A stretch of DNA of 64,000 nt from contig NZ_QGNY01000002.1 in NCBI RefSeq assembly GCF_003173575.1, positions 248,001 to 312,000 on the forward strand. Reading direction: 5' to 3'. The DNA comes from Pedobacter paludis. GTDB taxonomy: Bacteria; Bacteroidota; Bacteroidia; Sphingobacteriales; Sphingobacteriaceae. Numbering within the stretch: the stretch's first letter is position 1; every line of letters begins with the position of its first letter. The notes under the pieces are model-generated. The model searched no databases. It had not been told where the DNA came from and was given only the letters and a program-made list of their open reading frames with translations. Below are positions 62,644-64,000 of this stretch, in pieces. Made by a program: the position numbers and the translations under genes.

Positions 62644-62704
62644 CGTCATTGCGAGGCACGAAGCAATCCCTAAGCTAAGATTGCTTCATGCCTCGGCAAT
62701 GACG
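62644..62704. repeat. Dispersed long inverted repeat, copy 3 (rpsP-rimM gap)
   Basis: The left arm is identical to that of copies 1 and 2; the right arm has one substitution and one extra G, and the centre is only about 12 nt, giving 61 bp. It lies directly upstream of rimM. Confidence 0.93.
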
Positions 62705-62715
62705 GTATTAAATAG

Positions 62716-62748
62716 AAATAGCGTCCCGAATAATTCGGAACGCTATTT
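62716..62748 (-). terminator. Terminator-like hairpin after rpsP
   Basis: AAATAGCGTCCCGAA / TTCGGAACGCTATTT pair over 14 of 15 positions with a three-base loop, and lie 23 bases after the rpsP stop codon. The T run on the minus strand is short (TTT). May attenuate transcription before rimM. Confidence 0.7.
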
Positions 62749-62771
62749 TCTGTGCTACACAATAAATTAAA

Positions 62772-63344
62772 TTATTCTGCGCCTTCTTCTTTAGTAGCTT
62801 CTGCTGCAGGAGCTTCTTCAGTTGCTTCAGCCTCAACAGCTGGTGCTTCTTCAGTAGCTTCTTCTTCAACAACCTCTTCTGCAACTGGTGCATTTTTAGC
62901 TGCGATAGCTGCTGCTCTATCTTCTTTTTTCTTAGCCTCTGCCACTAATGCTGCTTTACGAGCATCTGCTTTAGAAGTAGCTAAACCTTCTGTTTTACCA
63001 GAGATTTTACCTGCTTTGCCTTCTAACCAAGCCGTGAATTTCTGATCAGCTTGTTCTTGAGTTAAAGCACCTTTTTTAACACCACCTTCCAAGTGTTTTT
63101 TGTATAAAACACCTTTGTAAGATAGGATAGCACGAGCTGTATCAGTTGGTTGTGCACCACTGTTTACCCAAGCCAAAGTTTTTTCGAAGTTAATTTCGAT
63201 GGTTGCAGGATTGGTGTTTGGGTTGTATGAACCTAAACGCTCAATAAATTTACCATCACGTGGAGAGCGAGAATCTGCTACCACAACGTGGAAAAAAGGT
63301 TTTCCTTTTTTACCGAATCTTTGCAATCTGATCTTAGTTGCCAT
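62772..63344 (-). CDS. rpsP: 30S ribosomal protein S16, with long Ala/Glu-rich tail
   Basis: A 190-residue protein. The first 85 residues are ordinary S16 ([54 protein letters not shown]). The remaining hundred residues are Ala/Glu/Lys-rich with [25 protein letters not shown] repeats. A tail of this kind is common in Bacteroidota S16 but unusual elsewhere. The gene has a full -7 box 57 bases upstream and a terminator directly after it. Confidence 0.97.
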   Translation of the reverse strand: MATKIRLQRFGKKGKPFFHVVVADSRSPRDGKFIERLGSYNPNTNPATIEINFEKTLAWVNSGAQPTDTARAILSYKGVLYKKHLEGGVKKGALTQEQADQKFTAWLEGKAGKISGKTEGLATSKADARKAALVAEAKKKEDRAAAIAAKNAPVAEEVVEEEATEEAPAVEAEATEEAPAAEATKEEGAE

Positions 63345-63400
63345 TTTCTTTTGTATTTATGTATTCAACATAGTTCCCGGAGCTTCGTGCTGCGGGGCTG

Positions 63401-63408
63401 CAAAGATA
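63401..63408 (-). promoter_or_regulatory. Candidate -7 promoter box for rpsP operon
   Basis: The minus strand reads TATCTTTG, a full match to TAnnTTTG, 57 bases upstream of the rpsP ATG. Confidence 0.5.
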
Positions 63409-63446
63409 ACTAAAATACTGTAAATTAAAAACATAGTTTAATTTCT

Positions 63447-63478
63447 TTGTTTTGAGGATATTTGCGCCTTAATATTTG
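63447..63478 (+). promoter_or_regulatory. Candidate promoter of the 5'-nucleotidase gene
   Basis: TTG (63447-63449), 20 bases, then TAATATTTG (63470-63478). This is close to the Bacteroidota layout TTG-N19-21-TAnnTTTG, with one extra base in the -7 box. It ends 10 bases before the ATG. Confidence 0.45.
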
Positions 63479-63488
63479 CAGATACAAA

Positions 63489-64000
63489 ATGAAAAGAATT
63501 GCTATAGATATGGATGAGGTGATTGCCGATGTAATCCCAAAATTCATTAACCTTTATAACCGTGATTTTGGTGTTCCGCTCGATTTGGTGATTGAGCCGG
63601 GCAACGAAGTTTTTAAACAAGTACCACAGGATGTTAACCAGAAATGGTTCGAATATATTAATGAAAAAGGCTTCTTTCGCGATTTGGCTGTAATTCCAGA
63701 TAGCCAGCGCGTAATTAAAGCTTTGCAGGAAAAATATGATGTTTACATTGTTTCTGCAGCTATGGAATTCAGAAATTCTTTAGAAGATAAATACGATTGG
63801 TTAGCCGAACACTTTCCTTTTATCGATTGGCAACATATTATGTTCTGCGGAAATAAAATTGTTGAGGTTGATGTGCTTATAGACGACAGAATAAAAAACT
63901 TTGTAAACTTTAAAGGCCGGCCACTTTTATATACTTCACCACACAATCTTCTAATTACAGAATACGAAAGGGTTAACAGCTGGGAAGAGATTGCTGGATT
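63489..64000 (+). CDS. 5'(3')-deoxyribonucleotidase (NT5C-like), 3' end beyond the window
   Basis: About 170 residues are visible from the ATG at 63489. The HAD-fold motif I KRIAIDMDEVIADV is at the start, YDVYIVSAAMEF forms motif II, and DVLIDDRIKNF gives the acidic motif IV. These match the NT5C family, which hydrolyses deoxynucleoside monophosphates. The frame is open to the right edge. Confidence 0.9.
   Translation, partial: MKRIAIDMDEVIADVIPKFINLYNRDFGVPLDLVIEPGNEVFKQVPQDVNQKWFEYINEKGFFRDLAVIPDSQRVIKALQEKYDVYIVSAAMEFRNSLEDKYDWLAEHFPFIDWQHIMFCGNKIVEVDVLIDDRIKNFVNFKGRPLLYTSPHNLLITEYERVNSWEEIAG

Overview
The window is AT-rich chromosomal DNA from a member of the Bacteroidota, most likely Pedobacter or a close relative in the Sphingobacteriaceae. 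The evidence is three SusC-type TonB-dependent transporters with two SusD partners, the gliding-motility lipoprotein gene gldH next to a PSP1-domain gene, DUF3078 and DUF5916 outer-membrane proteins, Bacteroidota-type -7 promoter boxes (TAnnTTTG), and a dispersed inverted repeat (CGTCATTGCGAGGCACGAAG) that I recognise from this phylum. I saw no tRNA, rRNA or CRISPR array.

Layout. 1-13.4 kb: minus-strand SusC/SusD nutrient-uptake pairs. One susC runs off the left edge, two susC-susD pairs are complete, and hairpin terminators close both. An exported M14 carboxypeptidase-like protein lies upstream. 16.1-25.9 kb: housekeeping and envelope genes (murF, gldH, a PSP1 gene, holB, ruvX, an O-methyltransferase, two glucosaminidase/LysM proteins, a CarboxypepD_reg protein and DUF3078). 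25.9-26.7 kb: a tandem array of about 122-bp units between two convergent genes. 26.7-31.4 kb: a DUF5916 protein, ffh and a TonB C-terminal protein. 31.4-34.4 kb: comM/yifB interrupted by an IS110-family element. 34.4-43.2 kb: a run of mostly unrecognised small lipoproteins and membrane proteins. 43.7-64 kb: a beta-CASP nuclease-like protein, proA-proB, an S9 peptidase, an M16 peptidase, def, NifU and Mrp iron-sulfur proteins, a GT51 transglycosylase, hpt, psd, mscS, and the rpsP-rimM-trmD-rplS ribosomal operon with two small lipocalin-like genes inserted. A 5'-nucleotidase gene runs off the right edge.

The most interesting object is the IS110 element at 31833-33227. The 260 bases upstream of its recombinase can fold into two look-alike stem/internal-loop structures. 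One carries a 9-nt match to the comM target flank on one side and a short complement to the other flank. The second carries 7-nt matches to both ends of the element itself. This is the architecture of a bridge RNA, with guides that agree with the actual insertion site and both element ends. Removing the element and one copy of its GCA core restores an uninterrupted comM frame of 511 codons.

Other structure worth checking: the 122-bp tandem array; three copies of a long inverted repeat, two of which flank def; a palindrome shared by two susC upstream regions; a nearly identical 26-nt block at the 5' end of all three susC genes; several promoter boxes so close to start codons that the transcripts would be nearly leaderless; and a likely single-base frameshift near 35085.
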